Translations under genes and position numbers: made by a program
Assembly: GCF_034555375.1 (NCBI RefSeq)
Contig: NZ_CP140706.1
Coordinates: forward strand, 3,649,001-3,713,000
From: Pseudomonas sp. B33.4
GTDB taxonomy: Bacteria; Pseudomonadota; Gammaproteobacteria; Pseudomonadales; Pseudomonadaceae
Direction: 5' to 3'
DNA length: 64,000 nucleotides
The notes under the pieces: generated by a model
What the model was told of the DNA's origin: nothing
The model's input: the letters and a program-made list of their open reading frames with translations, nothing else
Database searches by the model: none
Part shown: positions 26,766 to 36,582 of the stretch, piece by piece
Position numbering within the stretch: the stretch's first letter is position 1
Layout: each line of letters begins with the position of its first letter

Positions 26766-28970
26766 TCAGCGCGTCAGGTTCGTCACCTTCGCCCGCGCCG
26801 TGTGCAGCTTTTTATAGCTCTCAACCAACCGCAAATGCCGATCGAGCCCTTCCAGCTTCATGCTCGTCGGCGTCAAACCGTAGAAGCGCACGCTGCCATT
26901 GACCGAGCCAATCGCCGCATCCATACGCTCGTCGCCAAACATGCGACGGAAGTTGGCTTCGTAGTCTTCCAGCAGCAGATCTTCGTCCAGTTCCATCTCC
27001 AGCACGACGTTGACCGCTTGATAGAACAAGCCGCGCTCGACGGTGTTGTCGTTGTATTGCAGGAAGGCTTCGACCAGATCCTTGGCTTGCTCGTACTTCT
27101 GCAACGCGAGGCAGATCAGCAGGCGCAGTTCCAGAATGGTCAGCTTGCCCCACGGCGTGTTGTCATCGAACTCGATGCCGATCAGCGTGGTGATCTCGGT
27201 GTAATCGTCCTGCTCGCTGTTTTCCAGGCCTTGGGCGAGATTGCGCAGGCCGACCTTGCTCAGGGTGTGCAGGTTGAGGATGTCGGCACGGAATTGCAGG
27301 GCTTTGTTGGTGTTGTCCCAGATCAGGTCTTCGACCGGGTAGATCTCCGAGTAGTCCGGCACCAGAATCCGGCAGGCCTTGGCGCCGATGTGCTCGTAGA
27401 CCGCCATGTAGACTTCCTTGCCCATGTCTTCGAGGATGCCGAACAGCGTCGCGGCTTCTTCGGCGTTGGAGTTTTCGCCTTGGCCTGAAAAGTCCCACTC
27501 GACGAATTCGAAGTCTGGCTTGGCGCTGAAGAAACGCCACGACACCACACCGCTGGAGTCGATGAAGTGCTCGACAAAATTGTTCGGCTCGGTGACCGCC
27601 TGACCGGAGAACGTCGGCTGCGGCAAGTCGTTGAGGCCTTCGAAACTGCGGCCCTGCAACAGTTCGGTGAGGCTGCGTTCCAGCGCCACTTCCAGGCTCG
27701 GGTGCGCGCCGAACGAGGCGAACACGCCGCCGGTGCGCGGGTTCATCAGGGTCACGCACATCACCGGGAATTCACCGCCCAGCGACGCATCCTTGACCAG
27801 TACCGGGAAGCCCTGCTCTTCCAGGCCTTTGATGCCGGCGAGGATGCTCGGGTATTTCTCCAGCACTGCCTGTGGCACGTCCGGCAGGGCCATTTCGCCT
27901 TCGAGGATTTCGCGTTTGACTGCGCGCTCGAAGATTTCCGACAGGCACTGCACCTGCGCTTCGGCGAGGGTGTTGCCAGCGCTCATGCCGTTGCTGAGGT
28001 AGAGGTTTTCGATCAGGTTGGACGGGAAGTACACCACTTCGTTGTCGGACTGACGCACAAACGGCAGCGAGCAGATGCCACGCTGGGTATTGCCGGAGTT
28101 GGTGTCGAACAGGTTCGAACCGCGCAGTTCGCCGTCACGGTTGTAAATCTTCCGGGTGTAGTCGTCGAGAATCTCGCTCGGCAACTCGTCCTTCGGGCCC
28201 GGCTTGAACCATTGTTCGTCCGGATAATGGACGAACTCGGCGTTGGCGATCTCTTCGCCCCAGAACTGGTCGTTGTAGAAGAAGTTGCAGTTCAGGCGTT
28301 CGATGAACTCGCCCAGTGCCGAGGCCAGTGCACCTTCTTTGGTCGCGCCCTTGCCGTTGGTGAAGCACATCGGCGAATGCGCGTCGCGGATGTGCAGCGA
28401 CCAGACGTTAGGCACGATGTTGCGCCACGAAGCGATTTCGATCTTCATCCCGAGGTCGGCGAGGATGCCCGACATGTTGGCAATGGTCTGCTCCAGCGGC
28501 AGGTCCTTGCCGGCGATGAAAGTGCCCGCGTCCGAACCGGCAACCGGCATCAACAGCGCCTGGGCATCGGCGTCGAGGTTCTCGACTTCTTCGATGATGA
28601 ATTCCGGCCCGGTCTGCACAACCTTCTTTACCGTGCAGCGATCAATGGAACGCAGGATGCCCAAACGATCTTTCTCGGAGATGTCCGCCGGCAACTCCAC
28701 CTGGATCTTGAAGATCTGGTTGTAGCGGTTTTCCGGGTCGACGATGTTGTTCTGCGACAGGCGAATGTTCTCGGTCGGGATGTTGCGGGTGTCGCAGTAC
28801 AACTTCACAAAGTACGCCGCACACAACGCCGACGACGCCAAAAAGTAATCGAACGGCCCCGGTGCCGAGCCATCGCCCTTGTAGCGGATGGGCTGATCAG
28901 CGATCACCGTGAAGTCGTCGAACTTGGCCTCAAGTCGAAGGTTGTCGAGAAAGTTGACCTTGATTTCCAT
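26766..28970 (-). CDS. OsmC-YcaO fusion protein
   Basis: A 734-residue cytoplasmic protein. Residues 1-140 are an OsmC-like domain (PFDYFLASSALCAAYFVKLYC); 160-560 a YcaO domain, the ATP-dependent amide-activating fold (AHSPMCFTNGKGATKEGALA, LGEFIERLNCNFFYND, AQVQCLSEIFERAVKREILE); the C-terminus has TPR-like helices. The fusion is common in gammaproteobacteria; E. coli YcaO assists RimO methylthiolation of ribosomal protein S12. No RiPP precursor or dehydrogenase gene is adjacent, so it is not a natural-product cluster. Confidence 0.9.
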   Translation of the reverse strand: MEIKVNFLDNLRLEAKFDDFTVIADQPIRYKGDGSAPGPFDYFLASSALCAAYFVKLYCDTRNIPTENIRLSQNNIVDPENRYNQIFKIQVELPADISEKDRLGILRSIDRCTVKKVVQTGPEFIIEEVENLDADAQALLMPVAGSDAGTFIAGKDLPLEQTIANMSGILADLGMKIEIASWRNIVPNVWSLHIRDAHSPMCFTNGKGATKEGALASALGEFIERLNCNFFYNDQFWGEEIANAEFVHYPDEQWFKPGPKDELPSEILDDYTRKIYNRDGELRGSNLFDTNSGNTQRGICSLPFVRQSDNEVVYFPSNLIENLYLSNGMSAGNTLAEAQVQCLSEIFERAVKREILEGEMALPDVPQAVLEKYPSILAGIKGLEEQGFPVLVKDASLGGEFPVMCVTLMNPRTGGVFASFGAHPSLEVALERSLTELLQGRSFEGLNDLPQPTFSGQAVTEPNNFVEHFIDSSGVVSWRFFSAKPDFEFVEWDFSGQGENSNAEEAATLFGILEDMGKEVYMAVYEHIGAKACRILVPDYSEIYPVEDLIWDNTNKALQFRADILNLHTLSKVGLRNLAQGLENSEQDDYTEITTLIGIEFDDNTPWGKLTILELRLLICLALQKYEQAKDLVEAFLQYNDNTVERGLFYQAVNVVLEMELDEDLLLEDYEANFRRMFGDERMDAAIGSVNGSVRFYGLTPTSMKLEGLDRHLRLVESYKKLHTARAKVTNLTR

Positions 28971-29191
28971 GCGGGATTACCAGAATACGGCTAAACGAAT
29001 GGCCGCCATTATCCGGTTTTTGCGCGGGAAGTCTTGCCCTTTCGGGAATCGCCGCTGATCGGCGTCCTGCACTTGGGGAGGCAATTCACGCCGGGTTCAC
29101 TACGCTTTCATTGCAGTCGCCGAGAAGAATCTGAACATTGCGCCCGCGCCGTGGTTCTAGATTCAGAAGACAGCGGATCAAGGACGAGCAC

Positions 29192-31804
29192 ATGGACATT
29201 TCCAGCTATGCAGCCCCTCTCCCTCCCCGGCAAAGCGCCGTCACCCGGCGCCTGGCCGTCGCCGTGGGTGCGCTGTTCGTCAGCGGCGTGATTGCCGCGA
29301 CGGTGGCTTTGCTGGGGATTGCCAATGCGCTGGATAGCGAAGAAATCGAAAAAACCCGCTTTTATTCGGCACGTGCTTTGGAAAATCGCATCACCGCATC
29401 AAAGAACTACATCACCAGCTACGCCTACTGGACCACCGCCTACGAGCATTTAAGCGGTCAGATCGACACAAACTGGGCCTACACCGAGCAGAACATGGGC
29501 AAAACCCTGTTCACCAATGACGGCTATGACGGCGTATTCGTGCTCGACCGCGAACGCACCAAATATGCCGTGGTGCGCGGGCAACTGCTCGATGCGGACC
29601 TGTCGGCGTATCTGCAGGTCAGCGCGACATCGCTATTGGATCAGGTTCAGGGGCAGAGCGATCTGAGCAAACCGGTCAGCACCTACTCGCTGTTCGAGGG
29701 CTGGCCGGCGCTGGTGTCGGCGGCGGCGATCATTCCCAATGATGAGCGGCCGCTGGACTCGGCGCAGAAAACCTCGGTGCTGGTGTTCGTCGATAAACTC
29801 ACCCCGACCAAATTACGCCTGATCGGCAGCGGCTACGGCTTGCGCAACCTGACCCTGGCGCTGGATGAAACCCTTGCGCCCGACCGCCCGCGAGTGCCGC
29901 TGGACAGCACCGGTTACAGCCTGATCGCCGACCTGGAACGGCCCGGACAACATCTATTGTGGTCGTTGCTGCCGCCGCTCGGCGCGACGATGGTGGTGCT
30001 GATGCTGCTGACCGCCTATTTCTTTCGGCACGCCTTGCGCTCATCGCAATACGTCGACCAGAGTTTTGCCGTCATGCAGACCTCCAACCAGGCGTTGGAA
30101 ACCGCCAACCGTGGCCTGGAAGCCAGCGAAGAGCGTTTTCGCGCGGTGGCCGAGGCTGCGTCGGACTGGATCTGGGAAGTCGACCGCAACCTGGCGCTGA
30201 CTTACTTGTCGGCGCGTTTCAGCGAAGTGACCGGTTACCCGCAAACCCTGTGGCTGGGACAGGACATCGGTCAGCTGCTTTTTTGCGACACCACGCCGCT
30301 GGAACTGTGGCTGCGAAAACTCACCGAGGAAAACAGCGCGAGTGACTTGCGTTGTACCTACCGAGACCAGTCCGGCCAGACGCGCCACTGTCGGCTGTCC
30401 GCCCGGCCGATCTTCGACAAACACACGGTGATCGGCTATCGCGGCACCGCCAGCGACATCACCGACGAAGTCGCCGCCCATGCACAGATTCAACATCTGT
30501 CGATGCACGACGCCCTGACCGGCCTGCCCAATCGCAACAAACTCGCGCGATATCTCGATGAAGCACTGCTGCTCAAGGAGCACGCGCCACCGCTGTCGCT
30601 GCTGATGATCGACCTCGACAACTTCAAACCGATCAATGATTCGCTCGGCCATCCGGCCGGTGATGCGGTGCTGCAGGAAGTCGCCGTGCGCCTGCGTGAA
30701 TGCACCCGCGAACACGACATCGTCGCGCGTCTGGGCGGCGACGAGTTCATCGTGGTGCTCAACGGCATGGACAGTCCGCACGAAATCGACAAGTTCTGCA
30801 CCCGCCTGATCGGCAGCCTGCATCAACCGGTGGTGTTCGAACATCATCCGCTGCACATCGGCGCCAGCATCGGCATCTCGCTTAGTCGCCGCCACGGCTA
30901 CGTACCCAGCGACCTGATCCGTTACGCCGACATTGCCCTGTATCAGGCCAAGTCCGAGGGCAAGAACACCTGGTGCTATTTCGAAGCGCACATGAGCGAC
31001 CAGATCCAGACTCGCCGGCAAATGGAAGATGATTTGCGCCATGCGCTCAAACACAACGAATTCATCCTGCACTATCAACCGCGCTACAAGGTCGATGGCA
31101 AGCACATCGTTTCGGTCGAAGCGCTGGTGCGCTGGCAACATCCCACCAAGGGCCTGCTCGGCCCGGACCTGTTCATTCCGTTGGCGGAGCAGACCGACCT
31201 GATCGTGCCGCTTGGGCGCTGGGTGTTGCGCGAGGCCTGCGAAACCGCGCTGGGCTGGCCGGAAGATATTCTGCTGTCGGTCAATCTGTCGCCCGCGCAG
31301 TTTGCCGTCAGCGATGTGGTCGAGGATGTTCGCGAAGTCCTGGTGCAAACCCGATTCCCGGCCAGTCGCCTGGAACTGGAGATCACCGAGAACGTGATGC
31401 TCAACGACACCGACGGCGCGCTGACCACCATGAATGCCCTGAAAGAGCTCGGCGTGCGCCTGAACATGGATGATTTCGGCACCGGGTATTCATCGCTGGG
31501 TTACTTGCGTGCTTATCCTTTCGACGGGATCAAGATCGACAAGCGCTTCATCGCCTCGATCAGCAGCGGCACCAATGATCGCGCGGTGGTGCAGGCGATC
31601 ATCGGGTTGGGTAAAGCCATGGGCCTGACCGTCACCGCCGAAGGGGTCGAGACCGAAGAGCAACTGGATATTCTCGGGGTCGATCAATGCAATGAAGTTC
31701 AGGGTTACTTCATGAGTCGGCCGATCGACAAAGTCGCGTTTGCGCGACTTTTGCGCGATTCCAGAGGCACGCCACTGAAGCTGAAGAAAGGCCGGGTGAT
31801 CTGA
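29192..31804 (+). CDS. CHASE4-PAS-GGDEF-EAL protein (c-di-GMP turnover)
   Basis: An 870-residue inner-membrane protein. A membrane helix (about 28-50) and a second near residue 260 bracket a periplasmic CHASE4 sensor (NRITASKNYITSYAYWTTAY). A PAS domain follows (AEAASDWIWEVDRNLALTYL), then GGDEF (RLGGDEFIVVL, intact) and EAL (VEALVRWQHP, ENVMLND, DDFGTGYSSLGYL, KIDKRF), all with their key residues. Both activities are possible, the net sign unknown. ATG 29192 follows AAGGACGAG; an in-frame upstream start at 29138 is less likely. Confidence 0.9.
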   Translation: MDISSYAAPLPPRQSAVTRRLAVAVGALFVSGVIAATVALLGIANALDSEEIEKTRFYSARALENRITASKNYITSYAYWTTAYEHLSGQIDTNWAYTEQNMGKTLFTNDGYDGVFVLDRERTKYAVVRGQLLDADLSAYLQVSATSLLDQVQGQSDLSKPVSTYSLFEGWPALVSAAAIIPNDERPLDSAQKTSVLVFVDKLTPTKLRLIGSGYGLRNLTLALDETLAPDRPRVPLDSTGYSLIADLERPGQHLLWSLLPPLGATMVVLMLLTAYFFRHALRSSQYVDQSFAVMQTSNQALETANRGLEASEERFRAVAEAASDWIWEVDRNLALTYLSARFSEVTGYPQTLWLGQDIGQLLFCDTTPLELWLRKLTEENSASDLRCTYRDQSGQTRHCRLSARPIFDKHTVIGYRGTASDITDEVAAHAQIQHLSMHDALTGLPNRNKLARYLDEALLLKEHAPPLSLLMIDLDNFKPINDSLGHPAGDAVLQEVAVRLRECTREHDIVARLGGDEFIVVLNGMDSPHEIDKFCTRLIGSLHQPVVFEHHPLHIGASIGISLSRRHGYVPSDLIRYADIALYQAKSEGKNTWCYFEAHMSDQIQTRRQMEDDLRHALKHNEFILHYQPRYKVDGKHIVSVEALVRWQHPTKGLLGPDLFIPLAEQTDLIVPLGRWVLREACETALGWPEDILLSVNLSPAQFAVSDVVEDVREVLVQTRFPASRLELEITENVMLNDTDGALTTMNALKELGVRLNMDDFGTGYSSLGYLRAYPFDGIKIDKRFIASISSGTNDRAVVQAIIGLGKAMGLTVTAEGVETEEQLDILGVDQCNEVQGYFMSRPIDKVAFARLLRDSRGTPLKLKKGRVI

Positions 31805-31829
31805 ACGTTTTGAAACGTCCGCCGACTGA

Positions 31830-32045
31830 TCACCCCAGTGTTCGCCCCGCGTCACCGGTAAACACATTGCCCGCATCGCGCACCAACTGCCGCCACTCGG
31901 CGCTGGTGATCAGCCCCTGCTCCTCCATTTCATCGGCTGCCTTGAGCAGTTCGTCGTACTGTTCTTCCGGGTCCAGACGCATCTGCGCTTGCGTCGCCAA
32001 TTTTCGCCATGCCGCCAGTTTTGCTTGTTTGCGCTGATCGAACAT
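31830..32045 (-). CDS. Small soluble protein of unknown function
   Basis: A 71-residue charged helical protein (DPEEQYDELLKAADEMEEQG, ITSAEWRQLVRDAG). The middle resembles SHOCT-like or related short helical modules but is not assigned. It converges on the GGDEF-EAL gene, with 25 bp between stops. The start is the only ATG in the frame. Confidence 0.6.
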   Translation of the reverse strand: MFDQRKQAKLAAWRKLATQAQMRLDPEEQYDELLKAADEMEEQGLITSAEWRQLVRDAGNVFTGDAGRTLG

Positions 32046-32175
32046 CGGGAATGATCTCGTGAAGGACTTCCTTGATAGAAAGACGTGAGATCCCGGTGGT
32101 TCAGCGTAATCGACGGATGGACGGCTTGCTTCTAAGGGGTAGTACTGATCAGCAATGCAGGAAACTCCACCAAAC

Positions 32176-32532
32176 CCTGTGGGAGCGAGCCTGCTCGCGA
32201 AAGCGGATTGTCTGCACCGAAAATATTGGCTGCCCCACCGCCATCGCTTGCAGGCAAGCTCCCACAGTGATCGGTGCTGGTCAGAAACATTGGAGCGCTG
32301 GTGATCATTGTGGGAGCTGGCTTGCCAGCGATAGCGGTGGGTCAGTCATACAGAGGCTGACTGGGCTGGCCTCATCGCTGGCAAGCCAGCTCCCAGAGGG
32401 TTTGCGCTGATCAGCAATGATGGATACACCACCGAACCCTGTGGGAGTGAGCCTGCTCGCGATAGCGGATTGTCTGTGGCGGATGTGTTGGCTGACACAC
32501 CGCTATCGCGAGCAGGCTCACTCCTACGGGGA
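32176..32532. repeat. REP cluster of six elements (three inverted pairs)
   Basis: Six GTGGGAG-type REP elements alternate in orientation at about 32178-32207, 32239-32269, 32310-32338, 32371-32400, 32438-32469 and 32501-32531. Three sequence versions are present: GCGAGCCTGCTCGCG, GCTTGCAGGCAAGC and GCTGGCTTGCCAGC. They fill the 500-bp gap between the small gene and ppk2, with no gene inside. Confidence 0.88.
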
Positions 32533-32545
32533 TTGGGGCAGTTTG

Positions 32546-33361
32546 TCAGAACTTCTCGGCCACGCGCCGGTATGGATAATCCGGATCCCGGTACTTGCCC
32601 GGCTTCTGCCGCTTGGGCAATTCGACCTTCTCGCGCTTCACATCCTCATACGGAATGCGGCTGAGCACATCGGTGATGATATTCAGGCGTGCGCGGCGTT
32701 TGTCGTTGGAATCGGCCACCAGCCATGGCGCGTGTTCGGTGTCGGAGTGCTTGAACATTTCATCCCGCGCCCGTGAGTAGTCATACCAGCGGCTGTAGGA
32801 TTTCAGGTCCATCGGTGTAAGTTTCCAGGTCTTGCGCCCGTCGTTGATCCGCGCCTCAAGCCGGCGGGTCTGCTCTTCGGGGCTGACTTCCAGCCAGTAC
32901 TTGAGCAGAATCACCCCGGACTGGACGATCGCGTGCTCGACCCAGGGAATCGATCTGAGGAATTTGTCGGCCTGCTCATCGGTGCAGAACCCCATCACCC
33001 GCTCGACACCCGCGCGGTTGTACCAACTGCGATCGAAGATCACCACTTCGCCTGCCGCCGGTAGATACGGCAGATAACGCTGCACATGCATCTGGCTTTT
33101 CTCGCGATCGGTCGGTGCCGGCAGCGCCACTACGCGGAAGACTCGCGGGCTGACACGCTCGGTCAACGCCTTGATCGTACCGCCCTTGCCCGCGCCATCA
33201 CGTCCCTCGAAGACGATGCAGACCTTGACGCCCTTGGCGATCACCCACTCCTGCAACTTGACCAGTTCAACGTGCAATTTGCGTAGTTGATCGAGGTAAT
33301 CCTTGTTTTTCAATTTGGGACTTTCAGGCGCCGTGGCGGCCTTCTTTTTGCCTTTTGCCAT
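32546..33361 (-). CDS. ppk2: Polyphosphate kinase 2
   Basis: A 271-residue class I PPK2, which transfers phosphate between polyphosphate and nucleoside diphosphates. Visible are Walker A FEGRDGAGKGGTIK, the Walker B segment VIFDRSWYNRAGVERVMGFC, the lid-region arginines and SKYYLEVSPEEQTRRLEARI-like text (LKYWLEVSPEEQTRRLEAR). The start at 33361 gives a Lys-rich N-terminus typical of the family and avoids a 21-residue extension. It is divergent from a TonB receptor gene. Confidence 0.92.
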   Translation of the reverse strand: MAKGKKKAATAPESPKLKNKDYLDQLRKLHVELVKLQEWVIAKGVKVCIVFEGRDGAGKGGTIKALTERVSPRVFRVVALPAPTDREKSQMHVQRYLPYLPAAGEVVIFDRSWYNRAGVERVMGFCTDEQADKFLRSIPWVEHAIVQSGVILLKYWLEVSPEEQTRRLEARINDGRKTWKLTPMDLKSYSRWYDYSRARDEMFKHSDTEHAPWLVADSNDKRRARLNIITDVLSRIPYEDVKREKVELPKRQKPGKYRDPDYPYRRVAEKF

Positions 33362-33549
33362 GACCTTGGCCTCTCTCCAGTAAATGCAGAAACAGAGTGT
33401 TGATTGACGGGACAAACCAGACACGTGAGGTTAGTCCATGCCGTGCTGATTGCCATTGCCGGGCAAAAAGCCAAATTGCCATGTGTTTCGTTCGTTCTTT
33501 GTTACGTCGCACTGTTCATTGCCCGTTCTTGCCTGCCTGGAGTTTCTCG

Positions 33550-35676
33550 ATGCCGTCGCCCAAATCCCTGCCCACCGCCCTGCTCGGCCTGGCCCTCGCC
33601 TGCCCGGCCATGGCCGAGACTCAAGGTCTGGAGTTGGGGCAAGTACTGATTTCGGCAGATGAGCAACGGGGTTCCGACGCCAGTGTTGAAGAAGCCCGGG
33701 CCCGCCTGGAACAAGTGCCCGGCGGCACCAACGTGGTCGACATGCGTCAGCCGTTGCAGGGCCGCGTGGCGAGCAATCAGGATGTGCTGGCGTATCAACC
33801 GGGAGTTTATGCGCAGTCGGCGGGCAACGAAGGCGTGAAAATCTCGGTGCGTGGCTCGGGCATCAACCGCGCGCCGGGCGCCCACGCATCGGGGCTGTAC
33901 ACGATGCTCGACGGTCTGCCGCTGAGCGGTCCGGGCGGCACGCCGTACGAATTGCTCGAACCGCTGTGGGTCGATCATGTTGAAGTGCTGCGCGGCGCCA
34001 ACGGTTTTGATCGCGGTTCGCTGGCACTCGGCGGCGCCATCGACTACGTCAGCCACACCGGCTATAACGCGCCGAAACTGCAAGTGCGCTACGCCACCGG
34101 CAGCCACGGCTATCAGCAGCGTCAGGTCAGCTCGGGACAAGTGCTCGGCGATTTCGATTACTACGTGTCGCTCACCGATTCCAACGCCGACGGCTACCAG
34201 GATCACACCGCCAGCGAAAGCAAAGGCGTGATCGCCAATTTCGGCTATCGCTTCAACCCGAACCTGGAAACCCGCTTCTATATCCGCTACCGCGAAACCG
34301 ACAACGACCTCGCCGGCCGCGTGACCAAGCACTCCATCGAACACTCGCCGCGGGCGGCCAATCCGTCTTACGTGGCGCGCGACGACAGCCGCAAACAGCC
34401 GGGCAGCACCTTCATCGGCAACAAGACCACCTATTACATCGACGACGATTCGAGCATTCAGACCGGCCTCGTCTACCACGACTACCCGATGGACCTGCGC
34501 GAAGGCCCGAACCGTTTGAAAGTCGCCTATACCGATGTCAGTGGCACGTTCGACTACAAACGTCGCGACACGATTTTCGGCATGGAAAGCCGCAGCAACG
34601 TCGGCCTGCGCGTGACCAAACACCTGCCCAACGACGGCGCCAGCGAGTTCGTGCGCATCCCCACCGGCAACACCGCCAGCTATGCGTCAGGCACCCGCAT
34701 GCGCAACTTCACCTATCAGGGTTCCGACACCGTTCTGCACTTCGGCAACGACCTGGAAATCGCCGACGACCTGTGGCTGACCACCGGCCTCGCCGCCATC
34801 TACACCCGCCGCGAAAGCGACGTGACCTACCCGCAAAGCGGCGGCAAAACCAGCATGAACGACTGGGACTACGCCCCACGCCTGGGCCTGCGCTACCAGA
34901 TCACCCCGGACCTGCAAGTGTTCGGCAACCTCAGCCGCTCGGTTGAAGCGCCGCACCCGTGGTCGCTGATCTACAGCTCCAACGTGCGCTTCCCGGCTGG
35001 CAGCGGCGCCGCGACCGGCACGCAGAAAGACCCGATCGAACTGCAAAACCAGACCGCGACCACGCTGGAGCTGGGCGGTCGTGGTGACAGCGTCGTCGGT
35101 GAATGGAGTCTGGCGTGGTACTACGCGCAGGTGCGGCATGAGTTGCTGTCAGTGTTGCCGGATGCCACGGCTGTTACGCCGTATGAGTTGAATGCAAGCC
35201 CGACCGTGCACCAAGGCGTGGAAGCCAGCCTCAACAGCAAGCTCTGGTCGGCCGCTGATGGCCGTCAGTTGAGCTTGCGTCAGGCGTATACCTTCAGCGA
35301 TTTCCACTATCGCGATGACGATCGATTCGGCGATAACCGCTTGCCGGGTTTGCCGATGCATTACTACCAGGGCGAATTGCGTTATGACTGGCCGCAGGGG
35401 TTCTTTGCGGCGGTGAACACGCAACTGGTGTCGAAAGTTGCGGTGGATTACGCCAACAGTTATTACGCCGATCCTTACGCACTGTTTGGCGCGACGCTGG
35501 GTTACAACGCGCCGAAGGGTGATTGGCAGGGTTGGGTGGATATGCGCAATTTGAGCAACAAGCACTATGCGGCGACGGTGACACCGGGGTATGACGACAA
35601 AGGGCTAGATGCCGCGCGGTCGACGCCGGGTGAAGGGATGGGGGTTTATGTTGGGGTGTCGTGGAGTTTGCTCTGA
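33550..35676 (+). CDS. TonB-dependent receptor (FecA-like importer)
   Basis: A 708-residue outer-membrane receptor with a signal peptide (cleaved near residue 22, AMA-ETQ). Plug motifs are present (LAYQPGVYAQSAG, ISVRGSGINRAPGAHASGL, VEVLRGANGFDRGSLALGGA), and the barrel ends in VGVSWSLL rather than an aromatic. The set resembles FecA-like ferric-citrate receptors, with a short mature N-terminus and no STN domain. The ATG at 33550 follows GGAG; the frame extends upstream without a signal. No Fur box was recognised. Ligand unknown. Confidence 0.88.
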   Translation: MPSPKSLPTALLGLALACPAMAETQGLELGQVLISADEQRGSDASVEEARARLEQVPGGTNVVDMRQPLQGRVASNQDVLAYQPGVYAQSAGNEGVKISVRGSGINRAPGAHASGLYTMLDGLPLSGPGGTPYELLEPLWVDHVEVLRGANGFDRGSLALGGAIDYVSHTGYNAPKLQVRYATGSHGYQQRQVSSGQVLGDFDYYVSLTDSNADGYQDHTASESKGVIANFGYRFNPNLETRFYIRYRETDNDLAGRVTKHSIEHSPRAANPSYVARDDSRKQPGSTFIGNKTTYYIDDDSSIQTGLVYHDYPMDLREGPNRLKVAYTDVSGTFDYKRRDTIFGMESRSNVGLRVTKHLPNDGASEFVRIPTGNTASYASGTRMRNFTYQGSDTVLHFGNDLEIADDLWLTTGLAAIYTRRESDVTYPQSGGKTSMNDWDYAPRLGLRYQITPDLQVFGNLSRSVEAPHPWSLIYSSNVRFPAGSGAATGTQKDPIELQNQTATTLELGGRGDSVVGEWSLAWYYAQVRHELLSVLPDATAVTPYELNASPTVHQGVEASLNSKLWSAADGRQLSLRQAYTFSDFHYRDDDRFGDNRLPGLPMHYYQGELRYDWPQGFFAAVNTQLVSKVAVDYANSYYADPYALFGATLGYNAPKGDWQGWVDMRNLSNKHYAATVTPGYDDKGLDAARSTPGEGMGVYVGVSWSLL

Positions 35677-35687
35677 CACCTAGCCCT

Positions 35688-35850
35688 GTGGGAGCCAGCC
35701 TGCTGGCGATGGCGGCGTATCTGTTGCGAATTAGCTAACGGATCTACCGCCATCGCTTGCAGGCAAGCTCCCACAATGATTTGTGCTGCACTTGGATTTT
35801 GCAGGCAACACAAAAACCTGTGGGAGCGGGCTTGCCCGCGAAGACGGTAG
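35688..35850. repeat. REP elements (three)
   Basis: CTGTGGGAGCCAGCCTGCTGGCGATGGCGG (shown by its core GAGCCAGCCTGCTGGCG), GCTTGCAGGCAAGCTCCCAC and TGTGGGAGCGGGCTTGCCCG follow each other in alternating orientation after the TonB receptor gene. Confidence 0.85.
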
Positions 35851-35899
35851 TCCATTCAACATTTGAACAACTGAAAGAACACCAGCTTTCTCCAGTGCC

Positions 35900-36556
35900 T
35901 CAATCCAGCCGCATCGACAGCTCAATATCACCCGCAAACGGCACAGACAAATATCCGTTCTGCGGCGCACGCACGTAAGCCAGGTACTCCGGGCAATAAT
36001 CGGTGTTGTCCGCCACCACCAGCGCGCCCGGATTCAAGTGCATTTCGACCAGACTCAGCACGTCGCCATACAAAGCCTTGGCCCCATCGAGCAGCAGCAG
36101 ATCGACCGATTCCGGCAGGTCCGTCGCCAGCGTCACCAGCGCATCGCCTTGGCGAATCTCCACCAGATCGCTGACGCCACCTTCAACGAAGTGATGCCGC
36201 GCCAGTTCAATCTTCGACGGCTCGAACTCACTGCCGATCAGCACACCACCACCGTTATCGCGCAGCGCCGCTGCGAGGTGCAGGGTGGATAGGCCGAACG
36301 AGGTGCCGAACTCGACGATGGCTTTGGCTTTGGTACTGCGCGCCAGCATGTACAACAGTTTGCCGGTGTCGCGAGAGACCGGCAGCCACAGGTCTTTAAG
36401 CATTTCATAGAGTTTCAGGTATTCGGTTTTGCTGTGCATCAGGCGCTCGCGCTCTTCGCCGGACACCGTTTCCAGCATCGGGCTGGTAGCGGCGCTGGCC
36501 TGGGTGTAGAGGCGTTCGATCAGGCTCGCCAAGGGTTCAGTGGTCAGAGTGGTCAT
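35900..36556 (-). CDS. O-methyltransferase (class I SAM-dependent)
   Basis: A 218-residue methyltransferase of the catechol O-methyltransferase-like family. SAM motif I is in IVEFGTSFGLSTLHLAAAL, the acidic loop in IGSEFEPSKIELARHHF and the metal-site DGAK in VDLLLLDGAKALYGDVLSLV, with a late DNTDY. Family members methylate catechols or other small hydroxylated compounds. It is divergent from a TetR gene; the 111-bp gap carries palindromes, so the TetR protein probably represses it. Confidence 0.85.
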   Translation of the reverse strand: MTTLTTEPLASLIERLYTQASAATSPMLETVSGEERERLMHSKTEYLKLYEMLKDLWLPVSRDTGKLLYMLARSTKAKAIVEFGTSFGLSTLHLAAALRDNGGGVLIGSEFEPSKIELARHHFVEGGVSDLVEIRQGDALVTLATDLPESVDLLLLDGAKALYGDVLSLVEMHLNPGALVVADNTDYCPEYLAYVRAPQNGYLSVPFAGDIELSMRLD

Positions 36557-36582
36557 GATTGCTTTCCGTTAGTTGGGGATTA

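Noticed and set aside
26766..28970. Possible RiPP (azoline) gene cluster around YcaO
   Set aside because: No precursor peptide, dehydrogenase or exporter gene is linked; the OsmC fusion is a stand-alone family.
27567..28994. A 475-codon plus-strand frame
   Set aside because: Antisense to the OsmC-YcaO gene, whose protein is well supported.
32176..32532. Possible CRISPR array
   Set aside because: The repeats alternate in orientation, differ in type and have no constant spacer length; they are REP elements.
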